Source: Endothia cerciana (lineage: Eukaryota; Ascomycota; Sordariomycetes; Diaporthales; Cryphonectriaceae). Taken from it: 64,000 nucleotides of DNA. This document shows, piece by piece, positions 32,532 to 43,316 of the stretch. How positions within the stretch are numbered: position 1 is the stretch's first letter; every line of letters begins with the position of its first letter. The DNA lies in assembly GCA_026119935.1 (NCBI GenBank), contig JALRMH010000022.1, positions 62,001 to 126,000 of the forward strand, written 5' to 3'. The position numbers and the translations under genes are program-made. Below the pieces are notes generated by a model that worked only from the letters and a program-made list of their open reading frames with translations, searched no databases and was not told where the DNA came from.

Positions 32532-34548
32532 TCATACCCCTGAGTCCCATTGAACGACATCGTCAGCATTTGCATACGCGATCCAGTTTGCGCATGTCGA
32601 ATTCATCGTATCCACGTCTGTGCCGTCTATCAATGACACAACTTCCGACTGCCGCTCTACTATCTGCATCGCAAAGCCCTCCGATGTATGCCATGCGATG
32701 TGACAGTGCAGAAGCCAGGTCTGTAATCGGATTAGCCTCACGAACATCAATGTGATTGAATGAGTGTGGGGATATTAGGAACAGGGAATCAGTGAAACTT
32801 ACACCAGGGTTATCCGTCAAGAAGGCTATGACAAGATATCCTTTGCCTGGTACCATCGCAACGTCCCGTCTCGGCGCATTCGTCACGTTCAGCTGCAGGT
32901 CCACCGTCGAGACGTTGCCCCAGCCCGAGGCAAGCACCCAAAAATCGTGACCGTGTAGGTGAATGGGGTGAGCCTGGGCGGACGTGGTCTGAATGTACAA
33001 GTACACCCACTCGTTTGCGTCTGGCAGCACCAGCGCATGCTGGTCTGCCGTCCAGTTGGTCTTACTACCATCTGCGTCAAGGACCTGTCCTAGGCTGGGG
33101 TTTGCCCAGTCGACCTTGAACGAGGAGCCGCCCATGGTCCAGCTCACCTCGGCGCCGTTTATCACCGCTGTGGCCTCGTCATCCCGGTAGTCGTAGGTTG
33201 CTGATGGATCAATGTGGAGGTACGGAACGAGGTTGGCGGGGTCCTCGTCGGCGCAAGAGTCGGTGTATTCATACGCAGTCGTTGCCGGAAGGGTCTCGGC
33301 GTCGATCACGGTGCCGCTCTCAGATGTGTAGCGGATTATCCCAAGGACGTCGTCGACGTTCGTCGTCTTGGTGCAATTCAGTTGCGGGATCGATCTCATC
33401 CAGAAGTTCCCACTGGACTTCGACGCCGTTACCACCACGTCGTATCGCTCTCCAGCCCCGATGCTGAGGTGTGTCGTATTGTAAGGGTGGATGGGAACGA
33501 AATCTGTCGAGATCACTTCCATCGTGTGGTCATCAATCATGAACCTGTAGTGGTTTGACGCCGCAGCGTTGACCAGACGGAGGCGGTACCTCTTCCCTGG
33601 CTCGAAAGTCGTCTCGAAGCGCGATCCAGTCTCCACTCCAGTGTCGGTGTCATTGTAGACGTTGGTACCGTTTATGAGTGAGGTCGGCATGACCACCGCA
33701 GTGTCGCTGTACGTGGATGTCAAGACAATCTGATCTGCGGTGTTATGTGACCAGTCCATGAGAAATAAGTTTCCAAGATCCTCATCATAATCCGCGGTGG
33801 CGGGTCCATTGATCAGAATTCCGCCAAACACGCCGTCCCACGCTTGAACGTAGAAATGCGACTGTCACGGAAATTAGAAGCTAGAGTCACGACTGTGTAA
33901 GTGGTCATCAACTCACGTGGTACCAAGAGCTTCCGTATTGCGTCGCTTTCCACGTGTACGTCAGGGAGTCGCCAGGCGCAATAGGGCATTGGGTAATGCT
34001 CGGCACGCCGTCATTCTGGGTGTTGTTCAGCTGGCGAACACCGTGGAAATGTATGCCTGTGCCATTGTTTTCCTAATACAGTCAGATGTTGTGCTCGAAT
34101 ATCGTATCAGCCGAAGTTCTCACCATGGAGTTGGTAACATGGACGACTAATCCGACGCATGTTCTGTTAGCCGCTGAAACAAACCTCATCCGGCTGCGGG
34201 CGTTATGCGAGCCAAGATCCATCAAGGTTGGGTATGGTAGAGCTTACCAATTGTGTCTCCCCAATCTGCGATGATTGTGGGTCCCGGCAGTGAGCCATTG
34301 ATAGTGAGCACGGTCCTCTCTATGCCATCAGGAGCCGCGGTCCCGTTGATGATATTGAACCAATACTCTCTGACAACACCCGTGTCTGGAACCGAGTCTA
34401 TGTCATAGTAGTCGGTCAAAAGGTCATAGTCTCCCCAGCAAGACCTGTCTGAAGCACTATTGACACATCTCTTGGCAACAGATGAGACTTGCCCGGGAGC
34501 GGCGAGCGCCAGAGAGAACGCCAAGAATCCTAGTACGAGGAAAGACAT
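32532..34548 (-). CDS. Ascomycete laccase (multicopper oxidase)
   Basis: Five exons on the minus strand: 34548-34248, 34146-34124 (only 23 nt), 34072-33917, 33861-32803 and 32720-32532, giving 575 residues. The protein starts with a signal peptide (MSFLVLGFLAFSLALA). All four copper motifs are present: H116/H118 (HFHG), H160/H162 (WYHSH, split by intron 3), H458-x2-H461-x-H463 (HPIHLHGHDF) and H518-C519-H520 (HCHIAWH, H524). The type-1 copper axial position (C519+10) is Phe529. The C-terminus is DSGV, the plug typical of ascomycete laccases. Numerous N-glycosylation sites. Secreted oxidase of phenols; roles include lignin or melanin chemistry. Convergent with the zinc dehydrogenase, 168 bp apart. 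Confidence 0.95.
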
Positions 34549-37500
34549 TGTAGCGCAGTAGACGATCCAAAAAAAGGATAGGGCAAAGGCAAACTTCTTG
34601 ACACCAGCGCCCAGGCGGGGACGATGCTGATATGCAAGTCCGGTACCGTGGTAGAAGCACGACACCTGGTAACCCAGGAATGAAGGAATGGAGGAGAGTC
34701 GCTTGTTACTTCCAGGGCTCTTATGATCGTCGCAGGGTGACTCTCCATAACTAATCTCGCCCACACATTTCTCCCGAGTCTCTACTTAGCGTTGCGCGCG
34801 TCAGCACATGCTGCTCGATGATGCTCGGGCGGACCGTTCTTAGTTTCGGAGACTGCGATTGTGCGCGCATTGACCGCTCTTGCTGTGCAAATCCCGTAGG
34901 TTGTCTAGGTAGAAACTATGTCAAGGGGCCCGCCTAACATTCAATAGTAAGTATCCGCATGAAACTATCGTCGGCGTATGCGACATGGGGACGCCATCTG
35001 TGACTGGTAGATATGGACGATCCTCACTAGCATACATAGTAGTCCCACCCGATAAACGGAGAGGCTCCCTTCTTGTCGTTCTATTCTCCACTTCTTTACC
35101 TAACCGGAAGGTGAAAAAAGACGTACAACACTAAAGTCCACGTGGATAGTAATTTAGCACTTCTGCGGTGTCGTAAGCTTTCCTTGAGCCTTCAAGTCTT
35201 TGGGCCCACGCGTCGCAATGCGGCGTCTGCTATCAAATTTCCCGGAGCTCGGACTACCACCACTTAGCACATATAGTAGCATGGGCGATATTATAGGTTG
35301 TATTTAGGAACCCGAGGACTGCGTGCAGTGTTATGTCCGAAGTGCGCCGGCCGAGAGGACTTCTACTACGATGGTACAGACTGTATGGAATCATTATTAT
35401 GTTGCTGTGGCCTAAGTAGCAGTCGAAGTCCCAATCGATGTGGTGCATGTGATCTGCAACGATCTTCAGCAGAAGTGCAGGCCAGCAATAAGTTGCAGCT
35501 ACCCCAGGAGATCGCCGCCGAGACCCATGTTGATCTGTTAAGATGCAGTTCAGTGGGTCCAGCTGAAAAAGTTCTCGTCGTGAACAGCGGCCGTTTATGA
35601 ACCCGGGTTTTCAACCGCTTCAAGATGCGAGCTGGAGTGCTCATGAAAGCACACCCCGTGGATTTGCATATCAGTCTTGGTTCTTGCCTGCTCTTGGCCC
35701 TGGGTACGCCTCTGTTGACCATCTGTCCTTCTCTCCCTTCGTACTTGGATCCCCCATCGCCCTGGATCTAGCCTCATCTGCGCTTGTTCTTGGGGTCCAC
35801 CCTTGCAAGCACTGCTCCACCAGACTATACCATCATTGGCGAGGATACAGGCATCGTCACCGCCAACCGACGATCTCAACGTCCAGAAGCAGACAAGGCT
35901 TCTGTAGACCCATGTCGCACCCACCGCTCTATACTTAGGTCTGGAGTGCAAACCCGAGCAAACTTTGCCGGCATTGTCATTAGGCTTGTGGATCCCCATC
36001 CTACGGCGATACCAAAGAGATGGGTCTCGACGGCGGCTGTGAACATGAACGGGTGCATGTCCCACCCCAACTAGAAAGGCGGTCGGAGGTCTGTTAGAAA
36101 GCCACAGGATGAGGAAGGCTCTTGGAGGCTACTGAGCCATCAATCGCCATGTTTAAATCCCACACAAGGTGCTCCGGCATCTGAGGATCGACAGTGTCAA
36201 GACGAGCATCGTGGAGTCTCATGCAGAGCCTTCTGCGTTAGGCATGGCTCAATGCCTTTGGTGCGGTGACTTAGCGTCTGGATGCCAGAATCACATGGAA
36301 AACATCCATAGAAGCGCATGTTCACGAAATTCTACCCATATTCCGCAGTGAATCAGGCGTTCGAGTGCTTGAAGATGGAGATCGTCACTGATACATATCA
36401 GACGCATGCAGCCCCACAGCGCCACGTCCTCGCATGATGTGGACCTGTTCATCTGGTCGAGTCTTGCGGGCGACGTCCTCGACACGACTCCTCCTCCGCA
36501 CCCACAGGGCAGGGCGGCAATGACACTCTTGGAGAGAGGATGGTGGGGGTGTGCATCCAAAGCTGGTCATATCCGGTATGGAGAACCTGCATGTCGTTGA
36601 TAGCACTTGCATGCTGTTACTACGTACTGATTTCCCTCGGCGATTTTCACGTCCTCGGTGTATGCCCCGGCCGAGAAAGGAGTGCATATCATAAAGTGTC
36701 ACTCACCTACAGACATAACAGGTGGATCCTGACAGATCGGTGAGATCCTCCGGGTTCCCGCGAGGCACTCCTTGTCTAGCGAAATCCGAGCCGTAATTAT
36801 CCCCTGCCACCAACCGGGTGCAGCGAAGTGCAGATGATAGGCTCCTGCACCTGCGGGCAGGTTGAACATGCAGACAAGCTTCACTTGACTGCAGATGCAC
36901 CTGAAAGGCTACTATTGGAAGCTTCAACGCATCGCTTGGGATGGCCAACAGAGCCGAATATCGAAATTGTTCATCAGGCCCGCACCACCCCACCCAGCTG
37001 CGCTGTGGCAAAGTCATGGGATAATTACAGCCGCGGTTATGCGCAGCCACATGGTTAACGGCAACAGGCGCACGCGTGCCGGAGATAACGACTCGGCGAT
37101 CCTACGCAACTCGACAACGCTTCGAGTAGTGGCCGCGTGTCTGTTCGAGCATATCTAATACGAGAATGAAGTTTTGCTCCATCTGTGGCGGACAAGACAA
37201 CCTAGATGCTCGTCTACCTTTCTAATCGAATTTGCACGAACAGTGGTGTGTTCTGGAGAGCCAGAATTTTCACAGCAAGGACATGCACAAGATCCAACTT
37301 ACTAGGTAGTAAAGCCCTACTACTTAGGTGTCTATGGCAGCCGCCGAGGTCTGGAGGAAGGCATTGTAAATAGTGTTTCGAAAGCCACCACTCCTCTTCT
37401 CTGTATCAGCAATTTCCGATATCAACCTCTTCTGTGTCTCGAAATGTCGGTCATTCTTGAGTCCTCCACTATGATATCGCTTCAAAGGAAAGCGATAGTG

Positions 37501-38298
37501 AGGCGGCCAGCTTCGCCTGTGACTATGCTGATGTCCATGGCACGGCGAGAAGCATTAAAGAGCTCCCTAAAGACCATGAGCTCAGCATGCCAACGCTGTT
37601 CTTGTTTTTCCTGCTCTTGACAACACCAGAATTTCTAATGCAAAAAGACCCACTGCGTGATTTATCAGATATGCTCTCATAGGCTTTGTGTGTTGCTAAC
37701 CCATCAAAGACTTACGACGACTATGTCCTTGATAGCGTGGTAAAATCCAACATCAAGCATCTTGTTGAGGTGTTGCGCGCCTCAGGAGACTATAGATGTG
37801 GATTCTACTGGTTTGAGATCAACGGTCACTGCTGACGTGTAGTTCCCGATGAGATTCTGATTCATATGCATTACTAAAGAGGAAATTAGCGACGCGTGTA
37901 AGTCGATGCATCTCCACATTTATTGTAACCTCTAGCACTTGCCAGCACTTGATGTACAAGTATCAGCCCAAACCACCCCGTTGCGATAAGGGAAGCCAGA
38001 CTCAGTATGAAACAATCTTTCGTCTCAGGGTATAGTTGCTCCTGGTTGTTCCAGGGGTATAGGGCTGCAGACCTATGATCCTATGACACAGGGTGTGTGA
38101 ACATCATGAATTCGACCAATGACAAGCTAAATACAAGTAGAGTAGAAGGCATAACCTCGAGTAATATTTGGTCGCCGAACGCCAACAGCACACAGCTTAA
38201 ATTGCATTCTTGATTCATTCTGTAACAAGTTAAATTCGAATGCCTATTATGCCAGAAAGTGAGATTTCATAACTAAGTAAATTCAGACCTCAAATCAC
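34549..38298. other. 3.75 kb gene-poor region
   Basis: Laccase promoter followed by sequence without any intact gene. Several minus-strand fragments have protein-like composition but are broken by stops and frame changes, notably around 35876-36070 and 36699-36884. They may be gene remains, but I could not match them to a family. From about 37160 to 38290 the DNA is AT-rich with no useful frame. Confidence 0.5.
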
Positions 38299-38769
38299 TC
38301 AAGCTGACAGCGCGCATTGCGGTCTTTTGGTCTCCATCACACCGAGCCAGCCCAGAACGAGAGCCCACAGCATGATCTGGAAGTAGACACTAAGCAAGAT
38401 GAACACCCCCGAACCAGCTGCTTGGTGAGTCTGAACGAGCCTGGCTGAAATGCCCGCTGTGAAGCCTATAACCCCCAAAACGAGCAAAACCATAGGGGGC
38501 GACGACAAGATACCCTTTTGCAAGTTTGATCTGGTGTACTTGTTCAGATATGCCATCTGACCTGGCTTGGGGCTGCTGTCCTGGCTTTCAATGACCGTCA
38601 CATTCCCAAATCGGCTAATTTGAGACACGATATGGGCCTCCCCGCCGAGAGTCACTGAAGTGAAGACAGCGGCGAGAATATGTCGTGGATATTCTTTGAT
38701 CAGGTTGAAGAGATTCCCGAAAGCATCACTGCAACTTCTCTGGGAACCTGCATGGTTAGCAGCCGCCAC
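38299..38769 (-). CDS. C-terminal part of a small membrane protein (incomplete gene?)
   Basis: An open minus-strand frame of about 156 codons, with no ATG near its 5' end and an in-frame stop just upstream (about 38781). It must therefore be the last exon of a longer gene or a truncated remnant. It encodes a soluble part (NLIKEYPRHILAAVFTSVTL, SRFGNVTVIESQDSS) and two transmembrane helices (MVLLVLGVIGFTAGISARLV and VFILLSVYFQIMLWALVLGW), ending at TGA 38299. Codon usage looks coding. Sequence just upstream in another frame also looks protein-like (EEDLWRLLTMQVP), but no intron of legal size joins the two. Not recognised. Confidence 0.35.
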   Translation of the reverse strand: MAAANHAGSQRSCSDAFGNLFNLIKEYPRHILAAVFTSVTLGGEAHIVSQISRFGNVTVIESQDSSPKPGQMAYLNKYTRSNLQKGILSSPPMVLLVLGVIGFTAGISARLVQTHQAAGSGVFILLSVYFQIMLWALVLGWLGVMETKRPQCALSA

Positions 38770-39787
38770 AGATCCTCCTCAGATATGGCTTCATGTTGCC
38801 TACACAGGGTCCGGTTGCTTATCTTCAAGCTGGCACTTGGTATCCTTTTCCTGTTCTAGTCATTCATGATTGCACATATGTGAATCAACGAGGGCTTTGC
38901 TAACCACTGATTGAATTTCACTACTTATGTACATACTCAAAGCATGTTTTTGAGGTTTTCTTCCTCCTTTAAACAAGAAAAGGAAGTCTCCCCCCCCTCC
39001 TTCCAAAAAAAACAACAAAAAAAAAAACGGACAGGGATGAATGTAATTGCTGATTGCTGTGTCCTGTATATGCAGTATATCAGTTTCTATGTACCTGAAT
39101 AAGTAAGGTGACCTGAGGTATTACTTGAAATGATGTGAGCCATATCTCCGCAGGAGGACTATGAATGTCTGCAGCAGATGCAATTTGGTTGTGAGCCTGT
39201 ATAATCCACAGTGTTTGATGAGTTCAGCCTTCTGTTCCTTTTCCATATAAAAGCAAGGAACTACGCCCAAATTGAACTGGGTCGACAGAAGGGGCTCGAA
39301 ACATTCCAGGGCTGTGGCGTGCCTCAAATTCGTCGGGTCTGTTTAGCCAGGCGGGAAGAATTGCTCCGCTCAGCAGCACAGTATCGTACAGGGATCCATG
39401 ATGGTCAAGCCATAATTTCCTAATACGGCAGCTTTTATGGTGAACTGGACAGTTGATTGGCAGCGGGAGCTGCCGAGATGGCTGTTATGACGCAAACAGG
39501 CTTGGCTCCTTCGTTGTACTGCTAGGGATGACGACGTTCTTTGATATCCAATGTGCCTCGTTGCTGTCGAGAACCTGACGTCACATTGACGGTAGTCCGG
39601 GTGCAAGGAGAGGACAATATAAAATGAAGCGAGACCAACTTTATACCATAGTAATACTGACACCTTCAGAAGCTTTAGCTCCACAACAACGCCACCACCT
39701 ACTGAATTTCCACCCTTAAGACATAGTGCAAAACCCTCTACACCCTCTATTGAATATCCCGACCCTACTCATACACCCAAAGTCAAG
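38770..39787. other. Intergenic spacer
   Basis: No supported gene. Contains C and A runs at about 38989-39026 and the promoter of the small hydrophobic protein, with a TATA box at 39618. Confidence 0.5.
39618..39624 (+). promoter_or_regulatory. TATA box of the small hydrophobic protein gene
   Basis: TATAAAA, 164-170 bases before ATG 39788, followed by a CA/CT-rich unstructured leader (39671-39787). A good core-promoter arrangement that supports the small gene. Confidence 0.55.
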
Positions 39788-40147
39788 ATGACCAAGTTCT
39801 TTGCCGCTTTCGAGGACTTCTTCACGTCCATCTATGAGCTGTTTGCATCCGTTATCGGTGCGATCGCCTCAGTGTTCAACACCTTGATCGCTACGATCGT
39901 CAACTTCTTCACGGGCATTGTCAACCTCTTCGCAGATGTGTTCAAGGGAACGGTAGATGTCGTTGGAGGTATTGGACGTTTCGTCCTTGGTAAGTTGCAA
40001 TAGTCCCCTACGAAACGATGGTCCGAATATGACACTGACTTTGGATAAGGCAATATCGTTGTCATCGGCGTGCTTGCTGCGGGATACGTCATCTACGCTC
40101 GTCAACAACAGGGAAAGCCGATTGTACCTGCAAAGAAGACCAACTAG
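39788..40147 (+). CDS. 99-residue hydrophobic protein, function unknown
   Basis: Exons 39788-39989 and 40050-40147 (intron GTAAGT...GATAAG, 60 nt, phase 1). The first 65 residues form regularly spaced Phe/Val/Ile/Ala-rich amphipathic or membrane helices, with FxxF spacing (FFAAFEDFFTSIYELFASVI) repeating roughly every 14-16 residues (VFNTLIATIVNFFTGIVNLF). A clear transmembrane helix follows the intron (NIVVIGVLAAGYVIYA), then a short Lys-rich tail PIVPAKKTN. There is no cleavable signal peptide. TATA box, leader, Kozak context (AAGATGACC) and exact splice sites support a real gene. Similar short fungal proteins are annotated only as hypothetical. Confidence 0.75.
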
Positions 40148-41438
40148 ATTGAGATTTGCATCAACTCACCGGTCGTAGCATATGATGACAAGGCTGAGCG
40201 TATGATACTGAAGGTCGGTTCTGGGTGGTCAGTGGGACATGGTCGTGTTGGGTCTGCTTCGAACTGGTGCTTGGCTTATTGATATGATACCCCGTTGATA
40301 TCACCAATAAAATTGTATCACTGATTCAATTGGTCCTCTTAGAACAGTGGAACCTGGGTGCCCTTGGGTGTTCGAATCGCGAAGCGTTCTTGACTATACT
40401 CCCCAGATACCATGGCATGAGTTGCCGAACGGGAAATCTACCAGTATTTGCTTGCTCATTTATGATGGTGTGGCGTTGAGGACACAGACAGCCATGTTAT
40501 TCGATAGCTTTAATAACATCTAACCTTTTGCCTTCTTTTGATACATGCAGCTGTAATCTGGCTATATCGGTGCAAGCGCTCTGAACCTGACCTACATCTG
40601 GGAATTCAAATTGTTTTCATGACAGGTATGTTATAGCTGTGTTGTTTCAGCTATGCCGGACGACCCCATTACAGCAAAATGGGTTGTTGACCTGCCACGT
40701 ATTACGTCTGTACACTGACTTCACTTCTCTTGTTTTCCGAGGAGGGGCCTTGGGGGAAAGAGGGGGGGAGGCAGATCTAGCGCTGCCCGATGCGAGGAAA
40801 TAGTCCTTTTGTGAATGGCTCGCCTAGATATATCAAGATAACAAGGCATATAGATGGTACGCCACAGCTCTGCTCCATTTAGCTTCCGGGAAGCACCCTT
40901 TTTGAGAGCTGCAACACTTTTCAGCTGACGTATTCAATTAAGAAATCTCATTCTGGTCCCCTCCATGCTAGTTGCTTCGGGCCCTCAACCTTCAAGGTTT
41001 GTCAAAGAGGGCGGTATCACAAGAATCTGTTGTCGGAGTTAACTGACTTGTACATAAGACTAGCGGGTGGTTGTGAGGTAGCTTGGTTAGATACCTATAT
41101 TGAGAAGTTTGATCTTGCCTAGGTACGGATTCGATTCGATCCTTACACGCGGAGTTCTCGGTGTGAGAATGCGTAAATCCGCGCTCCGTTCTCCATTCTA
41201 AGTGCTGTACGGTGGTTCCCTTAGATACTGATATTGATAAGTTTGAGTGCAGGGACTCGACTCGTTCCTTGCGCCCGGAGTTCTCGGTGTGTGGTGCCCT
41301 TATCCCCACGTCCTTTTCTCCAGTCTCGGAGTCCGCCAGAAGATTGTCGACGGATACAAAGGCTTCATCGGCATTGAATCGTTTGTAGATCAGACTTCAG
41401 AGCTACTGTTTGAAAGAGAAAAGGCATTCTAAGCAATC
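40148..41438. other. Intergenic spacer with tandem duplication
   Basis: No supported gene. Holds a diverged two-copy repeat of about 134-bp period at 41087-41326, within 350 bases of the next gene's start. The minus-strand frame at 40992-41309 reads through the repeat and shows HTENS twice; this reflects the duplication, not evident function. Confidence 0.5.
41087..41326. repeat. Diverged tandem duplication, period about 134 bp
   Basis: Copies 41087-41199 and 41221-41326 both begin TTAGATAC, share ATATTGA-AAGTTTGA, and both contain CGGAGTTCTCGGTGTG. Differences are substitutions and small indels, so the duplication is not recent. Confidence 0.7.
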
Positions 41439-42291
41439 ATGGGAAGGTCAATCATTTTGATTACCGGCGGTAGGGACCCTCTGCCTGGAGCGATGAATGC
41501 ATCTACTGACCTTCGGCTCAGCAAACAGCGGCATCGGTTTTGAGCTAGCAGCCCAGCTTCTTGTTGATGCTTCGAAGACAATTATTCTCTGCAGCCGTTC
41601 TGCGGAGAAGGGCGAGGCTGCGGTCCAAGACCTGGAGTCACGCAACCTTCCCGGCTCGGTAGAGCTGATCCAGCTAGATGTATCGGAAGAGAAATCCATT
41701 ACTGCGGCAGCCAAACATGTAGAGACAAAATACGGACGGTTTGAATCCCTGGCACGCCGTTGATGAACGCTAGAATCGATTACTAACTTCAACTGTGTTA
41801 GACTCGACGCTCTCGTCAACAATGCAGGTATCGCCTCGCCACGAGGGGTCTCGTTGTTTCAATCGCTCCAGAGAGCTTTTCGAGTGAATGCCTCAGGCCC
41901 GGCAGCCATGGTCGAGGCTTTTGCTCCCCTGCTCAAAAAGTCCATCGGTACGCCGCGCATCATCAACGTCACGTCGGGCGCCGGCTCCATCGCCCTTCGG
42001 CTGGATGCCTCAACCCCAACATACTCACAGAAAACTGTCCCATATCGTGCCAGCAAGTCAGCCTTGAACATGATCACAGCCTGTCAATCTGTCGAGTACG
42101 GTCCTTTGGGCTGGAAGGTATTCCTTTACTGCCCTGGTTTTACCGAATCGAATCTCAGCACCGACAATAGGATGGAAAACGGCGCAAAACCCACGAGTGA
42201 GGGAGCGCGTCCTATTGTGGAAATTCTCCGTGGCGACAGGGATGCTGAGCACGGAGGCTATTTGAAAGAGGGTGGTCAGTGGCCGTGGTAG
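41439..42291 (+). CDS. Short-chain dehydrogenase/reductase
   Basis: Exons 41439-41469, 41522-41738 and 41802-42291 give 245 residues. Intron 1 (GTAGGG...CTCAG, 52 nt, phase 1) splits the cofactor motif and its removal gives TGANSGIG (residues 9-16). Intron 2 (GTTTGA...GTTAG, 63 nt, phase 2) restores YGRLDALVNNAG. The catalytic Ser lies in INVTSGAGS, and the Tyr/Lys pair is Y164/K168 (YRASK). Classical SDR, NADP(H) likely from Arg in CSRSAEKG after strand 2. The region after NNAG is a few residues shorter than in most relatives. Cytosolic; substrate unknown. The second donor (GTTTGA) is weak, so its border is the least certain. Confidence 0.88.
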
Positions 42292-43316
42292 TGTGGCGAC
42301 TTATAATATTCGGAACGCAAACCGACCGACATACTCCCCTCTTGTATCTCGAATTTAAGCCAAATCCATCATAAACCTTCATCTTGGCGTCATTTCGAGC
42401 CTTCTCGATTTTGTGTGCCACCTGCCTTCTCCAGTGTCCTCAGCGCATGATACGTAATGCAATATTACCTCGGCGTGCTGTTCTAATGTTGGCAGCCCTG
42501 ATTACTTCTTGGCAATTGGTACCATCCTAGGCTTGTGTAGCATCTTGCCAAAAAATGTGGTTCTGTAGGAGCAATATGATAACGATGTCTAGACATAGTC
42601 TCCCGTTTCGACTGAAGAGTAAAAAAAAACCTTGGCTGACTGGCCTTTTTTCATCCGTGGATCTATTCATTAATGTGAGAGGCTACCCTCTACGCAGCCA
42701 TATAGCCAACATCATTCCTCGTCAACACTTAGGATGGCCCTTCTTTTAGAGCTGTCACAAAATATCCAGTGAAGCACTAGATTTCTCGCCAATCCTTAAA
42801 TATGCGTGGTGTGTTAGGTGTCATACAGCGCTGGTCGGTAGATGCATTCTTGTCGAAGAGATTCAGGCTCGACTCTGAGAAGACTTGAGTCCAGACTGCA
42901 TCAGTTTCGAAGCTTCTCAAGTTGAAAACAATTGGAGTGCTGCAGGCCTTTAGACCTGTGTATCTTCATGCAGCGGTGAAGAGAAGGAACACATTCCTCC
43001 TTCCGGAGTAGCTCCGGTCGACCCCTGCATAGGTAGGGTGTGATATTCTAGCTCGTATGATATCTGGATTGGCATGCTTGCATTTATCTGAATAACCCCT
43101 GGTCCAACCCCTGGTGACCGTTGGTCCCAACAGATAGGTGATGCAGGGTGGATCTTCATCGTTCCGAGATATCGAAGAATGGGAACTCTTCTCGTCCACA
43201 CCTCTTTTATCTCCCAATCCTGCTTTCACCAGGGCGAAGGTACCCTTACTGGCCCTTTGACTTCCGTCTCGTGAGCCTCTTGTGCAGTTGAGTGTAGATA
43301 ACTTACGACTGGTACC
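42292..43316. other. Intergenic spacer
   Basis: Spacer between the SDR and the sedolisin gene. AT-rich in its first half; no supported gene, no clear TATA box. Confidence 0.5.
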
